A DNA stretch of 64,000 bases from an uncultured Clostridia bacterium. GTDB lineage: Bacteria > Bacillota > Clostridia > Christensenellales > CAAEEZ01. Both the position numbers and the translations under genes were made by a program. Below, in pieces: positions 36,854 to 46,335 of the stretch. The DNA lies in assembly GCA_934365195.1 (NCBI GenBank), contig CAKRNA010000005.1, positions 100,019 to 164,018 of the forward strand. Direction: 5' to 3'. Position 1 is the stretch's first letter. Each line of letters starts with the position of its first letter. The notes below the pieces were generated by a model that saw only the letters and a program-made list of their open reading frames with translations, was not told where the DNA came from and searched no databases.

Positions 36854-38308
36854 TTACATGCAAGTGTTCTCGATAAGAACGTTGAAGAATTTTGCTGCTT
36901 TTACCAAATCTTCGATTTTGCACCTTTCGTTTTTGGAGTGGATACGGTTTCTATCCTCGTCGCAAAGTTCAAACGGAGCAAACCTAAATACGTTTTCGCA
37001 AATAGGATAATAGTACTTACTGTCAGAGCCTGCAACAAACAAGAACGGAGCCGGTATCAAGTTAGGGAACACCTCTTTAATAGTGTTTGACAAACTCTTA
37101 AAAGCGTCGCTATCCTTAGGTGAAATAGGGGTTGGATCTACGCACATATTACCCTTAGTAATTTTAACCTCCGGGTTATTTATCACTTTGTTCATATATT
37201 CGATAGTGCCGTCCACCGTCTCGCCGGGGATAATCCTACAATTTATGCAAGCCGATGCGCTGTTTGGTAGTACGTTTGGTCTGTTGCTACCCTTTGCCAT
37301 AGTCGGAGCAAAAGTGGTGTGCATAAGTGCGCCCGTCATACCCTTTGAAAGTAGCACTTTTTTGATAATAGGCGCAAACAACTTCCTATTAGCGATTACA
37401 AATTTAAGTGGGTAATGCATATAAGGGGTAAGCACGTCGAACATATCGTCAACCGGTTGGGTGAATTTTGCTTTTCTCGGGTGCGTTTCCACCTTGCCTA
37501 CGGCCTCTGCAATTTGACCTAGCGCCGTGCGTTTGCTTGGCATAGATGCGTGTCCGCCGTCTTGACTAACGGATAATTCAATATCGGCGTAGCCCTTTTC
37601 GGAAGTTCCGATTAAAGCGATTTTGCCGTCTATTGCAAACATTTTACCGTCAAGCACAATACCCCCCTCATCGATAACGTACTCTAATTTAACGCCCTTA
37701 TCTTTTAGGTATTTAGCAATAAATTTAGCACCGGTTTGTCCGCCCGGCTCTTCATCGTGACCAAAGCAGCAGTAAATACCTCTTTTTAGCGTTTTACCAC
37801 TTCTAATTACGTTTTCGACAGCCTCTAAAATAGCAATCATTTGATTTTTCATATCTTGAGAGCCCCTACCGTAAACGTAGCCGTCCTTAATTACGCCGCC
37901 AAACGGCTCTACTTCCCAGCCGTCACCTGCAGGAACAACGTCTTGGTGTGCTAAAAAGCACGCAGGATACAAAGATTTATCCTCTCCCTCGATATAGTAA
38001 ACAAGGCTATACTTATTTATAAGCGTTTTGGTTGCTTTCTCGTGAAATAGCGGAAAAGTTTTTTCCAAAAAACTTTGATACTCCAAAAAATACTTGTCGT
38101 CGGTGTCACCCTCCGTCATACTTACCGTTGGTATTTGCACGGCTTTGCTAAGTTTCTCGGCAAGAATGTCAGCATCAAACTCAGCATATTGCTTTTCTTC
38201 CATTACTACCTTCTCCTTTGTTCTGTTTTTAATAAGATTTATCGTAATATATAGCGCCAGCAAGGTAACTAGCGCTATAAAAAAGTACAAAATAGTCATT
38301 CCAACCAT
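36854..38308 (-). CDS. Membrane-anchored M20 family peptidase (PM20D1-like)
   Basis: 484 residues with an N-terminal transmembrane helix (TILYFFIALVTLLALYITI) and a zinc-peptidase domain. The metal motifs AHQDVVPAG, GRGSQDMK and HDEEPGGQTG are present, with the bacterial PM20D1/carboxypeptidase S-like arrangement. Such enzymes hydrolyse N-acyl amino acids or small peptides; the substrate here is unknown. The start overlaps the HAD gene stop (TAATG). Confidence 0.88.
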   Translation of the reverse strand: MVGMTILYFFIALVTLLALYITINLIKNRTKEKVVMEEKQYAEFDADILAEKLSKAVQIPTVSMTEGDTDDKYFLEYQSFLEKTFPLFHEKATKTLINKYSLVYYIEGEDKSLYPACFLAHQDVVPAGDGWEVEPFGGVIKDGYVYGRGSQDMKNQMIAILEAVENVIRSGKTLKRGIYCCFGHDEEPGGQTGAKFIAKYLKDKGVKLEYVIDEGGIVLDGKMFAIDGKIALIGTSEKGYADIELSVSQDGGHASMPSKRTALGQIAEAVGKVETHPRKAKFTQPVDDMFDVLTPYMHYPLKFVIANRKLFAPIIKKVLLSKGMTGALMHTTFAPTMAKGSNRPNVLPNSASACINCRIIPGETVDGTIEYMNKVINNPEVKITKGNMCVDPTPISPKDSDAFKSLSNTIKEVFPNLIPAPFLFVAGSDSKYYYPICENVFRFAPFELCDEDRNRIHSKNERCKIEDLVKAAKFFNVLIENTCM

Positions 38309-38961
38309 TATTCACCCACCACAATTTTTTCAATTTCGTAGCAATTATCCACAATATAAGTAGCGCCGTACTTTTCGTGCTCCTCTCTTGTGCCAAAGCC
38401 GTAGGTTACGCCTATGCTGTCAATCCCCGATTTTTTTGCGCCGCATATATCAAACAGCCTATCGCCCACCATAACCGCTCTTGACTTGTCCTTTACCCCT
38501 ACTTCTTCAAGGGCTTTAAGAATTAGCACACTTTTATCGTCGCTTTCGTCCTCAGGGTTTGGCGAGGCTACGTAACTAAATAGGTCGCTAATACCAAACG
38601 ACTTAAGAACTTTTGGCGTAATGTTGTTTGGCTTAGACGTGGCTACCATTAAGGTAACGCCCATCTTTTTAAGTTTGTTTAGTAATTCGACAATGCCGTC
38701 GTACATTTTGTTTTCGTAGCAGCCTTTTTTGTGGTAATACTCTCTGTATAGTTCAACAGCCCTATCCAGTTCCTCGCCCGTAACGTTAAAAAACCTAGAA
38801 AAAGTTTGCCAAAGCGGTGGGCCAAGGATAGACCTTTTCTCCTCCAAAGACAACTTCCTATACCCAAGTTTTTCAATCATATAATCGGTGGCGTTAAACA
38901 CCCCCCTAGACGTATCGGACAAAGTACCGTCAAGGTCAAATAACACGTAGTCGTATCTCAT
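38308..38961 (-). CDS. HAD hydrolase, phosphoglycolate phosphatase-like
   Basis: 217 residues with all HAD motifs: DLDGTLSDT (nucleophile and proton donor), TSKPNN, the Lys region and VGDRLFD. An inserted cap domain (about 20-95) groups it with phosphoglycolate-type phosphatases. The substrate is unknown. It lies between ddh and the M20 peptidase with one-base junctions, so the three probably form an operon. Confidence 0.88.
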   Translation of the reverse strand: MRYDYVLFDLDGTLSDTSRGVFNATDYMIEKLGYRKLSLEEKRSILGPPLWQTFSRFFNVTGEELDRAVELYREYYHKKGCYENKMYDGIVELLNKLKKMGVTLMVATSKPNNITPKVLKSFGISDLFSYVASPNPEDESDDKSVLILKALEEVGVKDKSRAVMVGDRLFDICGAKKSGIDSIGVTYGFGTREEHEKYGATYIVDNCYEIEKIVVGE

Positions 38962-39935
38962 TACAATAATTCCTTACGTAATTCTGCATTAGTTTTTTTA
39001 GATAGGTAAGAAAGTGGAACGTCAAGAACCGTAACAGCGCCCGTCTTACCCTCTTTATTTAGTCTTGCAACCGCTCTTGCGTAAGCAACCACCACGCTAG
39101 AAGTAAATTGCGGATTAGAATCTAGTTTTAGGTCAAAACTTAGTACTGCTTTATTCTCGCTTGAAACGTTGCCGCTCCTAATCACCTTTCCGCCGTGTGG
39201 CATACCCGAATGGTTTTTCTTCATCTCGTCCATAGAGATAAAATTAACAATCGTGTCGTAATCGGCAAAATAATTTGGCATAGTTTTGATTTTTCTTTCA
39301 ATCTCTTCTTTATTTGCGCCCTCTTTTGCCACAACGTAGCACTCTCTAAGGTGCTTGTCACGAGTGGTAAGAGCAGGATTTTCGCCGCTAAGTACTTTTT
39401 TTACAGCCTCCTCTTTAGGAATGGTGTATTGAATAGCGTACTCAACGCCCTCAATTCTTCTTACCGCATCTGAGTGACCTTGGCTTACGCCCTTGCCCCA
39501 AAAAGTATAGTTTTCGCCCTCCGGTAAGCACGCACTAAACAAAGCACGCTCAATGCTGAATAGCCCCGGATCCCAGCCGATAGAAATTGCGCCTAATTTT
39601 CCGCTATTTTTACCGACTTTTTCCATAGCGTCAAAATACTCCGGTATTCTTGCGTGGGTATCGAAGGTATCCACCGTGTTAAAAAGTTCCAGTACTTTAG
39701 GGCCTTGAACGGGTAGGTCTGTTGCCGAGCCTCCGCAAAGCACCATTACGTCGATTTTATCCACGAATTTTTCAATATCGTCCACGTGATAAACGTTAGC
39801 ACCGCTAACAGTTTTAAGTCCGCTAGGATCTCTTCTGGTAAACACAGCCACAAGGTTAATATCGTCATTATGCTTAATTGCTTCTTCAACGCCACGGGCA
39901 ATATTGCCGTAGCCATACAAACCTATATTTATCAT
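38961..39935 (-). CDS. ddh: meso-Diaminopimelate dehydrogenase
   Basis: Ddh makes meso-diaminopimelate directly from tetrahydrodipicolinate, NADPH and ammonia, a one-step route to lysine and peptidoglycan. The 324-residue protein has the Rossmann GLYGYGNIARGVEEAI, the CGGSATDLPVQGP stretch, the conserved NTVDTFDTHARIP and GWDPGLFSI, all typical of the family. Head of the three-gene group ddh-HAD-M20. Assignment is strong. Confidence 0.95.
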   Translation of the reverse strand: MINIGLYGYGNIARGVEEAIKHNDDINLVAVFTRRDPSGLKTVSGANVYHVDDIEKFVDKIDVMVLCGGSATDLPVQGPKVLELFNTVDTFDTHARIPEYFDAMEKVGKNSGKLGAISIGWDPGLFSIERALFSACLPEGENYTFWGKGVSQGHSDAVRRIEGVEYAIQYTIPKEEAVKKVLSGENPALTTRDKHLRECYVVAKEGANKEEIERKIKTMPNYFADYDTIVNFISMDEMKKNHSGMPHGGKVIRSGNVSSENKAVLSFDLKLDSNPQFTSSVVVAYARAVARLNKEGKTGAVTVLDVPLSYLSKKTNAELRKELL

Positions 39936-39993
39936 ATACGTTTACCCTCCCTTTACGCTATTTATTATACAATAATAGTCACGGTTAGGCAAA

Positions 39994-41658
39994 TCATTTT
40001 TTTAGATAACTGTCCTCTACAAGCGCTATATGTAATATTAGAATAGAGGTATAAGCGTAGCGAATACTACTTGCCAAATTTCCCTCTCTTGATAGGTCCG
40101 AAGTTATCTTGTAACTTACGCCTAGTTGCGCTTTAAGTTTTAGCACTTTGTCGTTACTAACCCCCACCGCATTATCGTCGAAAGTATCCTTGATTTGCTT
40201 TAATTTATTGCTAACTTTCACTATCCTACTTTTAGCCTCTTTCTCGTCAGTTTCCTTTTGCGAGTAGCCCGTGCTTATCGCTTTTAAGTCGTAAAAAGCA
40301 ATATCCACGTAACTAAGCGAGGAAGATATCACCATAAGCATAGTTTTATCCACGTAGTCATAACAGTACTCACGCTCTTTCAAGGTTTTTATCTCGGTAA
40401 ACGCATTTTTATTGCTAGGGTTATTTATCACCTTTTCGGCGTCGCTCTCGCTTTTGTACACGTCCGCAATCACGAATAAGTCCTCCTCCATAATATACCC
40501 TGCGCCACCCTTAGACTTGTAAGAATTTGCAATTTGCCTAGCGTCCTCGTAGTTTACAGCGGTTTTCCCCACCGCAAAATAAAACTTATCCCCCTCGCCC
40601 TTGTGCCACGAATTAGGAATATAAAAATTGCACGCAAAAAAAGTAACCACAAATACCGCCACCATAAACAGCCCTATTAGTAACGCTCCGCTTCGGCTGA
40701 TTTTTTTAGGTTTTTTATTTTGCTCGTAGTAACCGTAACCATTACTACCGCCATTTCCATAGCCGCCTTTTCCACCAAAGCCACCGCCTCTGCCGTCGCC
40801 AAAACCACCGTAGCCTCCGATTTTACCATCTTGCCTATTTTTACGCCTTCTTTTAGTTTTATCATAACCGCTAGTAGCGTGCCTATCGCCTTTCCCACGT
40901 TTACTTCTTTCGTCCTGAATTATCCGCCTATTACTAAAACTTTCGCCGTATTTTGCGCTGTCGTCGTGCTTGCTATGGTTTACAACGTCGTCCTCGCCTC
41001 TAATTCCGTAGCCACTATAACTTATCTCCCTGCCGTTTTCACAGCCGCTACTACTTATCTTGCTATCATTTTCATAACCATTGCCACCAAACTTGACTCC
41101 GTTTTCGTCGCCACTATACCCTATGTTATAGCCACCCACGTAGCCATTATTTTCTCCCTTCGCCTCGCCACCGTTTCCCTCGCTCAAGCCACGCTCATTT
41201 TCATAAGCAAACGAGCCCTCGTCACCTACTACGTTATATTTTACCTCGTTAGACGCCTCGCTAATACCTTTTATGCCACGCTTTTCCCTTTCGCCCTGCC
41301 TTTCAAACGTGCTTATAGGGTTTAGGTTTTCGCTGTCAAAATCCACGCTGGCAAGATTAGGGTTATTTTCGCTAACAAGGTTACTTTTCTCGCCAAACCG
41401 CACCTTTCTTTCCCTTTTGCGTTCTCTTTTTTTAAGGTAAATCACACCGCCGTAGGAGTCGTAAACCCTAGCGTAATCCGACGCCTTTTTCTTTTCAATC
41501 ACAGTAGCACTACCTCTACCGGTAGTTATAGGTATCGTTTTATTTTCGACCTCTTTTATTTCAAAAACGCCCACCTTGTAAGCATTATAAATATCGCAAG
41601 GCGGGGTGTAAAACTTGTATTTTTTGTAATTATTATTTCCCAAAAAAAATACCCCCAC
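39994..41658 (-). CDS. Gly/Asn-rich protein with SPOR-like domain
   Basis: A 554-residue protein with a basic N-terminus, a long low-complexity part rich in Gly, Ser, Asn and Glu (about 95-315), one transmembrane helix (about 325-345) and a C-terminal SPOR-like domain with FYFAVGKTAVNYEDARQIAN and LFVIADVYKSESDAEKV. SPOR domains bind denuded peptidoglycan at division or sporulation septa. The GTG start at 41658 falls inside a terminator-like hairpin and a TTG at 41643 is the alternative. The repeat-rich middle could be a spacer crossing the cell wall. Confidence 0.75.
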   Translation of the reverse strand: MGVFFLGNNNYKKYKFYTPPCDIYNAYKVGVFEIKEVENKTIPITTGRGSATVIEKKKASDYARVYDSYGGVIYLKKRERKRERKVRFGEKSNLVSENNPNLASVDFDSENLNPISTFERQGEREKRGIKGISEASNEVKYNVVGDEGSFAYENERGLSEGNGGEAKGENNGYVGGYNIGYSGDENGVKFGGNGYENDSKISSSGCENGREISYSGYGIRGEDDVVNHSKHDDSAKYGESFSNRRIIQDERSKRGKGDRHATSGYDKTKRRRKNRQDGKIGGYGGFGDGRGGGFGGKGGYGNGGSNGYGYYEQNKKPKKISRSGALLIGLFMVAVFVVTFFACNFYIPNSWHKGEGDKFYFAVGKTAVNYEDARQIANSYKSKGGAGYIMEEDLFVIADVYKSESDAEKVINNPSNKNAFTEIKTLKEREYCYDYVDKTMLMVISSSLSYVDIAFYDLKAISTGYSQKETDEKEAKSRIVKVSNKLKQIKDTFDDNAVGVSNDKVLKLKAQLGVSYKITSDLSREGNLASSIRYAYTSILILHIALVEDSYLKK

Positions 41659-41675
41659 TAAAACATATTGTGGGG
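41642..41675 (-). terminator. Terminator-like hairpin at the start of the SPOR protein
   Basis: On the minus strand, CCCCAC and GTGGGG arms with an 11-base loop are followed by a run of eight T. It lies downstream of the dCMP deaminase gene and overlaps the 5' end of the next gene. It can end the deaminase transcript or act as an attenuator. Confidence 0.6.
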
Positions 41676-41790
41676 ATAAATAAATTATGTGTTTAATATC
41701 TATATAAATATTATATTATAAGTAGAACAACTTTACCTTACCTAAGAATAATCACATTGCTCGGCAAGAATAAAGCGACAAGTCAGCCTT

Positions 41791-42243
41791 TTACTCTTCC
41801 TCGTATTTTTCCACTTTTACGCCTGCCTCGGTAAACAATTTCATACCGAACTCGTCCGGATAGCCGTACTTAAACACTACTCTTTCAATTCCGCTGTTGA
41901 TAATTAGCCTTGCGCAAATAGTACACGGTTGGTGCGTGCAGTACAAAGTGCCTCCGTTTACGGATATTCCTAGTTTTGCGGCTTGAACTATTGCGTTTTG
42001 CTCGGCGTGAACGGCGTAGCATATTTCTTGCCTTGTACCCGACGGAATATTCAGTTCGTCACGAAGGCAAACTCCCTTGTCTACGCAAGTAGTTACGCAA
42101 CTTGGCGCACCGTTGTAGCCCGTAGTTAGAATCCTCTTGTTTTTGATGATAACGGCACCCACCTGTCTACCTTGCCTGTAACAACTAGACCACGTAGAAA
42201 CCAGTTCTGCCATTTCCATAAATCTTTTGTCCCATTTATCCAT
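41791..42243 (-). CDS. dCMP deaminase family protein (ComEB-like)
   Basis: 150 residues. The zinc site is YAVHAEQNAIVQAAK (His and Glu) and CTHQPCTICARLII (two Cys). The full-length sequence MDKWDKRFMEMAELVSTWSS is typical of bacterial dCMP deaminases, which give dUMP for thymidylate synthesis. It is the same family as ComEB; a competence role is not shown here. It is divergent from groES. Confidence 0.93.
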   Translation of the reverse strand: MDKWDKRFMEMAELVSTWSSCYRQGRQVGAVIIKNKRILTTGYNGAPSCVTTCVDKGVCLRDELNIPSGTRQEICYAVHAEQNAIVQAAKLGISVNGGTLYCTHQPCTICARLIINSGIERVVFKYGYPDEFGMKLFTEAGVKVEKYEEE

Positions 42244-42355
42244 AAAAACACCTCTACAAAAGTAATATTTATCGCTCTACAAAGTAATATATCATAAAAT
42301 ACTTTTCTTTTCTACATATTGCCGTAAATTATGTAAAAAAAGTTGGCAATAGTTG

Positions 42356-42384
42356 TTGACAACTGCTAATTTGTGATATATAAT
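42356..42384 (+). promoter_or_regulatory. Sigma-A promoter of groESL
   Basis: TTGACA (42356-42361), 17-base spacer and TATAAT (42379-42384), a perfect consensus promoter 57 bases upstream of groES. Confidence 0.92.
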
Positions 42385-42394
42385 AGCCTTGTAA

Positions 42395-42421
42395 TTAGCA
42401 ATCAAAATATTAGATTGCCAA
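42395..42421 (+). promoter_or_regulatory. CIRCE element (HrcA operator)
   Basis: TTAGCAATC-N9-GATTGCCAA matches the CIRCE inverted repeat (TTAGCACTC-N9-GAGTGCTAA) with changes at three positions. It lies just past the start of transcription, the usual place. HrcA repression of groESL on heat stress is the expected effect. Confidence 0.85.
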
Positions 42422-42440
42422 AGATTTAGGAGGCTAATAT

Positions 42441-42731
42441 ATGACAATTCAACCATTATTTGACAAAGTAGTTACAGTACCTGTCAAAGCAAATGAAGAA
42501 ACCACTAAAAGCGGAATAATTTTACCGGGAACTGCTCAAGAAAAGCCACAACTTGCCGAGGTAATAGCAGTAGGTCCGGGCGGACTAATCGACGGAAAAG
42601 AAGTAAAAATGCAAGTAAAAGTAGGCGACAAAATCCTATATAATAAATATGCCGGTAGCGACTTCAAATTAGAGGATAAAGAAGTTACTATCGTAAAACA
42701 AAGCGACATTTTGGCTATTGTAAACGACTAA
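42441..42731 (+). CDS. groES: Co-chaperonin GroES
   Basis: 96 residues, the normal length. The mobile loop region EETTKSGIILPG and the GPGGLIDGKEV segment identify the co-chaperonin, the lid for GroEL. AGGAGG precedes the ATG by seven bases. Controlled by the promoter and CIRCE upstream. Confidence 0.97.
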   Translation: MTIQPLFDKVVTVPVKANEETTKSGIILPGTAQEKPQLAEVIAVGPGGLIDGKEVKMQVKVGDKILYNKYAGSDFKLEDKEVTIVKQSDILAIVND

Positions 42732-42743
42732 CGGAGGGGTATT

Positions 42744-44366
42744 ATGGCTAAACAATTCAAATATGGCGAGGACGCCAGAAAATCACTAGAAGCGGGCGTA
42801 AACACCCTAGCAAACGCAGTTAAAATCACCCTTGGACCAAAAGGCAGAAACGTTGTTCTTGACAAAAAATTCGGTGCACCGCTAATAACCAACGACGGTG
42901 TTACCATTGCTAAAGAGATAGAACTAGACGATGCTTTTGAAAACATGGGCGCACAACTAATAAAAGAAGTATCTACCAAAACCAACGATATTGCAGGCGA
43001 CGGAACTACAACCGCTGCTCTTCTTGCTCAAGCAATTATTAGAGAAGGATTAAAGAACGTTGCTGCCGGCGCTAACCCTATGATTGTTAAAAAGGGTATT
43101 GCTAAAATCGTAGAAAAGGCAGTAGAAGAATTAAAGAAAATTTCAAAACCTATTTCCAGCAAAGAGGAAATCGCACAAGTTGCAAGTATCTCCGCTGCCG
43201 ACGAGTCTATCGGTGAGTTAATCTCTGAGGCTATCGAAAAAGTTACCAAAGACGGCGTTATCACCGTTGACGAATCAAAGACGATGCAAACCGAACTTAC
43301 CGTTGTGGAAGGTATGCAATTTGACAGAGGCTACGCATCGCCTTATATGATGACCAACCCTGAAAAAATGGAGGCTGAACTAGACAACCCTCTAATCCTT
43401 GTTACCGATAAGAAAATCACCAACTTACAGGACTTACTACCACTATTAGAGCAAATCTTGAAAGCAGGCAGAAAACTATTCATTATCGCTGACGAAATCG
43501 AGGGAGAGGCACTAACCACCATTATCCTAAACAAATTAAAGGGCGTATTCGATTGCGTAGCAGTAAAAGCACCGGGCTTTGGCGATAGAAAGAAAGCAAT
43601 GCTTGAAGATATCTCTATCCTAACCGGCGCACAACTAATATCTAGCGATTTAGGTCTAGAATTAAAGGACTGCTCTATCGATATGTTAGGCTCTGCAAAA
43701 CTTGTTAGATGCGACAAAGACAACACCACCATCGTTGGAGGTAACGGCGATAAGGACGAAATCAAACAAAGAATTACTGCTATCAAAAACCAAATGGAAA
43801 CTACTTCTAGCCAATACGACAGAGAGAAACTTGCTGAAAGGCTTGCTAAACTATCCGGCGGCGTAGCAGTAATCAACGTTGGCGCAGCAACCGAAGTAGA
43901 AATGAAAGAAAAGAGAATGAGGATAGACGATGCACTAGCAGCAACCCGTGCTGCCGTTCAAGAAGGTATCGTAGTTGGTGGCGGATGCGCACTACTATCT
44001 ATTATCCCTGCTCTTAAAAAAGACGCCGACAAATTAGAAGGCGACGAGAAAACCGGTGCATACATTATTATCAAAGCCCTTGAAGAGCCTATCAGACAAA
44101 TCTCTTCAAACGCAGGCGTAGACGGTGGCGTGGTTATCAACGAGATACTACGTAGCAACACCAAAAACTATGGTTACAACGCTCTTAAAAACGAGTACTG
44201 CGATATGTTAAAAGCAGGTATTATCGATCCTACTATGGTAACGAGAACCGCTCTTCAAAACGCAGCAAGCGTAGCAAGTACTTTACTAACAACCGAAGTA
44301 TTAGTTGCCGATATCAAAGAGCCTGCACCTCCTATTGCGCCACAAATGGGCGGAGATATGTACTAA
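42744..44366 (+). CDS. groEL: Chaperonin GroEL
   Basis: 540 residues with the ATP-site motif DGTTTAALL, the GPKGRNVVLDKKFG loop, the apical-domain stretch IIADEIEGEALTT and the C-terminal GGGCALL. Double-ring chaperonin for folding of cytosolic proteins. The tail is PQMGGDMY in place of a long GGM repeat. It follows groES by 12 bases and ends at a strong terminator. Confidence 0.98.
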   Translation: MAKQFKYGEDARKSLEAGVNTLANAVKITLGPKGRNVVLDKKFGAPLITNDGVTIAKEIELDDAFENMGAQLIKEVSTKTNDIAGDGTTTAALLAQAIIREGLKNVAAGANPMIVKKGIAKIVEKAVEELKKISKPISSKEEIAQVASISAADESIGELISEAIEKVTKDGVITVDESKTMQTELTVVEGMQFDRGYASPYMMTNPEKMEAELDNPLILVTDKKITNLQDLLPLLEQILKAGRKLFIIADEIEGEALTTIILNKLKGVFDCVAVKAPGFGDRKKAMLEDISILTGAQLISSDLGLELKDCSIDMLGSAKLVRCDKDNTTIVGGNGDKDEIKQRITAIKNQMETTSSQYDREKLAERLAKLSGGVAVINVGAATEVEMKEKRMRIDDALAATRAAVQEGIVVGGGCALLSIIPALKKDADKLEGDEKTGAYIIIKALEEPIRQISSNAGVDGGVVINEILRSNTKNYGYNALKNEYCDMLKAGIIDPTMVTRTALQNAASVASTLLTTEVLVADIKEPAPPIAPQMGGDMY

Positions 44367-44390
44367 AATTCCCAAAATAAACTAAACTAA

Positions 44391-44414
44391 AAAAAGAGGC
44401 AATCGCCTCTTTTT
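44391..44414 (+). terminator. Terminator of groESL
   Basis: AAAAAGAGGC-AATC-GCCTCTTTTT, a perfect stem with T-run, 25 bases past the groEL stop. Confidence 0.92.
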
Positions 44415-44676
44415 TTTACGCTTTTTTATTTGGTTTTAATTTCTTTTAATTTACTTGTTTCTTTGCCATCTTTTCACTAAATCGCTACGCTTATTCATTA
44501 TACTTAGCGCTGCTACTTGGTTTTATAAAAAATAGAATAGTTTTGGTTTTTATCCAAAGTATTCTGTTTTTGTAGTATTTTTATAATACACTACTTTATA
44601 AATAGCAGTTTTTTATAACAAACTACTCTACAAAACATTATATCATTATAGCACTTCACAAACTAACCAAAACAAA
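44415..44676. other. Intergenic region, AT-rich, with a possible hairpin
   Basis: No gene is seen. An imperfect hairpin at 44528-44573 (arms around GAATAGTTTTGG and CCAAAGTATTC) could end the fucosidase transcript. The rest is AT-rich. Confidence 0.45.
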
Positions 44677-45675
44677 TTAGTCTTGCCATTTTCTTCTAAT
44701 TTTAAGGCTATCCGCTATTTCAAGTAGCCTATCAACGTCCTCTTTTTCCTGCTTTCCACAGGTGTTTGGCGCTACGTTTACTACCAAAACGTTACCACTA
44801 TTTACAAGCAAGTTGTACTTTTCAACAACGAACTCTTTGCTTACCAGTATATCTTTCGTGTATTTTGGATCCCAAAACCAGTTGCGCATATTACGAATAC
44901 AAATGGTTGCCTCAAACGGCAAATAGTAAAGTTCACCGTTGTGGCTATAAAGTTTTGGATCGTCCTCTCTTGTAAAGTTAGGGTCCCACAGCCTAAAATC
45001 ACTAGGAAAATACCTAATAGGCATACCCTCTTTGTATTTGCTAGGCAAGAACTTTCTTAGCGACTTTTTAGACCATTTGTAACCTATCGTGACGTTTACC
45101 GCCGATACCGAGTTGGGTTGAAGCCTATGTACTAAGTCGTATAATTTTGAAATGTTCCACCTATCAGGCGTTTTATCCCAACCCCCGTCAAACCACACCT
45201 CACACACTTCGCCGTACTTTCCGCCAAGTAGTTCGGTAAGTTGACCGCACATATACTCCACGTATTTTTCGTCGTCCTCGTAGCACTTTTCGTGCCTATC
45301 CCAAAGCGAGTAATATAGCCCTAATTTCACCCCGTATTTTTTGCACGCCTTGCTCACCTCTAATACAACGTCCGTCTTGTTTTGAGAGTGATTTACGCCG
45401 TAGTCGGTGTACTTTGTATCAAACAAGCAAAAACCGTCGTGATGCTTAGTTATCAGTATCACGTAATTCATACCGCTTTCATAAGCGTTTCTTACCCAGC
45501 CGTCCGCATCGATTTCGGGCGGATTGTAACTGCTTACGCTAAGTTTCCCATCAGACCACTCGGTATCGTTAAAAGTGTTTATACCAAAGTGTATAAACAT
45601 ACCGTACTTTCTGTCGATTTGCGCCTGCTGACTAGGGCTAGGCTTTGTGCTTGGTTTTGGGGTTATATAGTCCAT
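44677..45675 (-). CDS. Alpha-L-fucosidase (GH29)
   Basis: 332 residues with family landmarks RKYGMFIHFGINTF, ILITKHHDGFCLFDT and the nucleophile Asp in EVWFDGGWD. The expected role is removal of alpha-linked L-fucose from host or dietary glycans. It has no signal peptide, so it acts inside the cell, presumably on imported oligosaccharides. It is directly upstream of nothing on its strand and is preceded by the small gene at 45676 with one-base spacing. Confidence 0.9.
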   Translation of the reverse strand: MDYITPKPSTKPSPSQQAQIDRKYGMFIHFGINTFNDTEWSDGKLSVSSYNPPEIDADGWVRNAYESGMNYVILITKHHDGFCLFDTKYTDYGVNHSQNKTDVVLEVSKACKKYGVKLGLYYSLWDRHEKCYEDDEKYVEYMCGQLTELLGGKYGEVCEVWFDGGWDKTPDRWNISKLYDLVHRLQPNSVSAVNVTIGYKWSKKSLRKFLPSKYKEGMPIRYFPSDFRLWDPNFTREDDPKLYSHNGELYYLPFEATICIRNMRNWFWDPKYTKDILVSKEFVVEKYNLLVNSGNVLVVNVAPNTCGKQEKEDVDRLLEIADSLKIRRKWQD

Positions 45676-45942
45676 TTACTCCTCACCAACCGTGATATAC
45701 GGGTTCTTTATCTCCTCGTTGTACTTGGATATATCAGGCCTTTCGTCAAGAATATCAAAAAATTCAAACGCCTCGATAATGTACTCCTCGGCTTTTTTAG
45801 GGCAAGTCCTCTCGTACTCCTCGTTTTCTACGAAAAATTGAAGCATACCCCTTTCTCTTTTAATTTCGGCAATCCACTTATTCGAAACTCTTTTGCCGTA
45901 TTTATCAAAGATATAGTCTCGAATTTCCTTGTAATCTACCAT
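45676..45942 (-). CDS. Small protein of unknown function
   Basis: 88 residues starting MVDYKEIRDYIFDKYGKRV, then SNKWIAEIKRERGML. This N-terminal region resembles the short segment at the end of some RNA-modifying enzymes of Firmicutes and may bind nucleic acid. No firm family. It is sandwiched between the Dabb protein and the fucosidase and presumably transcribed with them. Confidence 0.6.
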   Translation of the reverse strand: MVDYKEIRDYIFDKYGKRVSNKWIAEIKRERGMLQFFVENEEYERTCPKKAEEYIIEAFEFFDILDERPDISKYNEEIKNPYITVGEE

Positions 45943-45943
45943 A

Positions 45944-46237
45944 TTAAAACTCGTAGTCGCAGAAGCCTCTCTCTGCTATAACGGTGTGGATATATTCCTT
46001 ACATTTTATGTGCTCAGGGTGATTTTGGTAGAACTCCAAAGCGTCCTTATCGTCGTAAACACCCACTAAACATAGGTCGTAACTACCACTTTTGTAGTTA
46101 AAGCCCACCTCTAAAGATTGCAAGCCTTCGATTTTACCAACCAACGCTTCAAGCATAGTTTTAATATTGTTTTTTGCCACGATTTTGCCTTCTTCACTCA
46201 TTTCTTTAAGTTTCCACATTACGATATGTCTAACCAT
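45944..46237 (-). CDS. Dabb (stress-responsive alpha/beta barrel) domain protein
   Basis: 97 residues with the Dabb pattern: MVRHIVMWKLKEMSEEGK at the start, GFNYKSGSYDLCLVGVYDD in the middle and ending with the HPEHIKCKEYI segment. These small dimeric barrels occur in stress responses and some enzymes. First gene of a three-gene set with the small protein and fucosidase. Confidence 0.88.
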   Translation of the reverse strand: MVRHIVMWKLKEMSEEGKIVAKNNIKTMLEALVGKIEGLQSLEVGFNYKSGSYDLCLVGVYDDKDALEFYQNHPEHIKCKEYIHTVIAERGFCDYEF

Positions 46238-46335
46238 TGTCGTTCTCCTTAAATAAAGTTTTTTCAGTATAGATTTATATTATCATATATGTTATAATTA
46301 GTAAATAGTAACGACTTTTTTACAAGGAGAAAATT

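Noticed and set aside
41791..42243. Competence gene comEB
   Set aside because: The family is that of dCMP deaminase; the neighbours are not comEA or comEC, so a competence role is not supported.
42728..44164. Long minus-strand ORFs opposite groEL
   Set aside because: Antisense frames created by the codon bias of groEL; no start signals.
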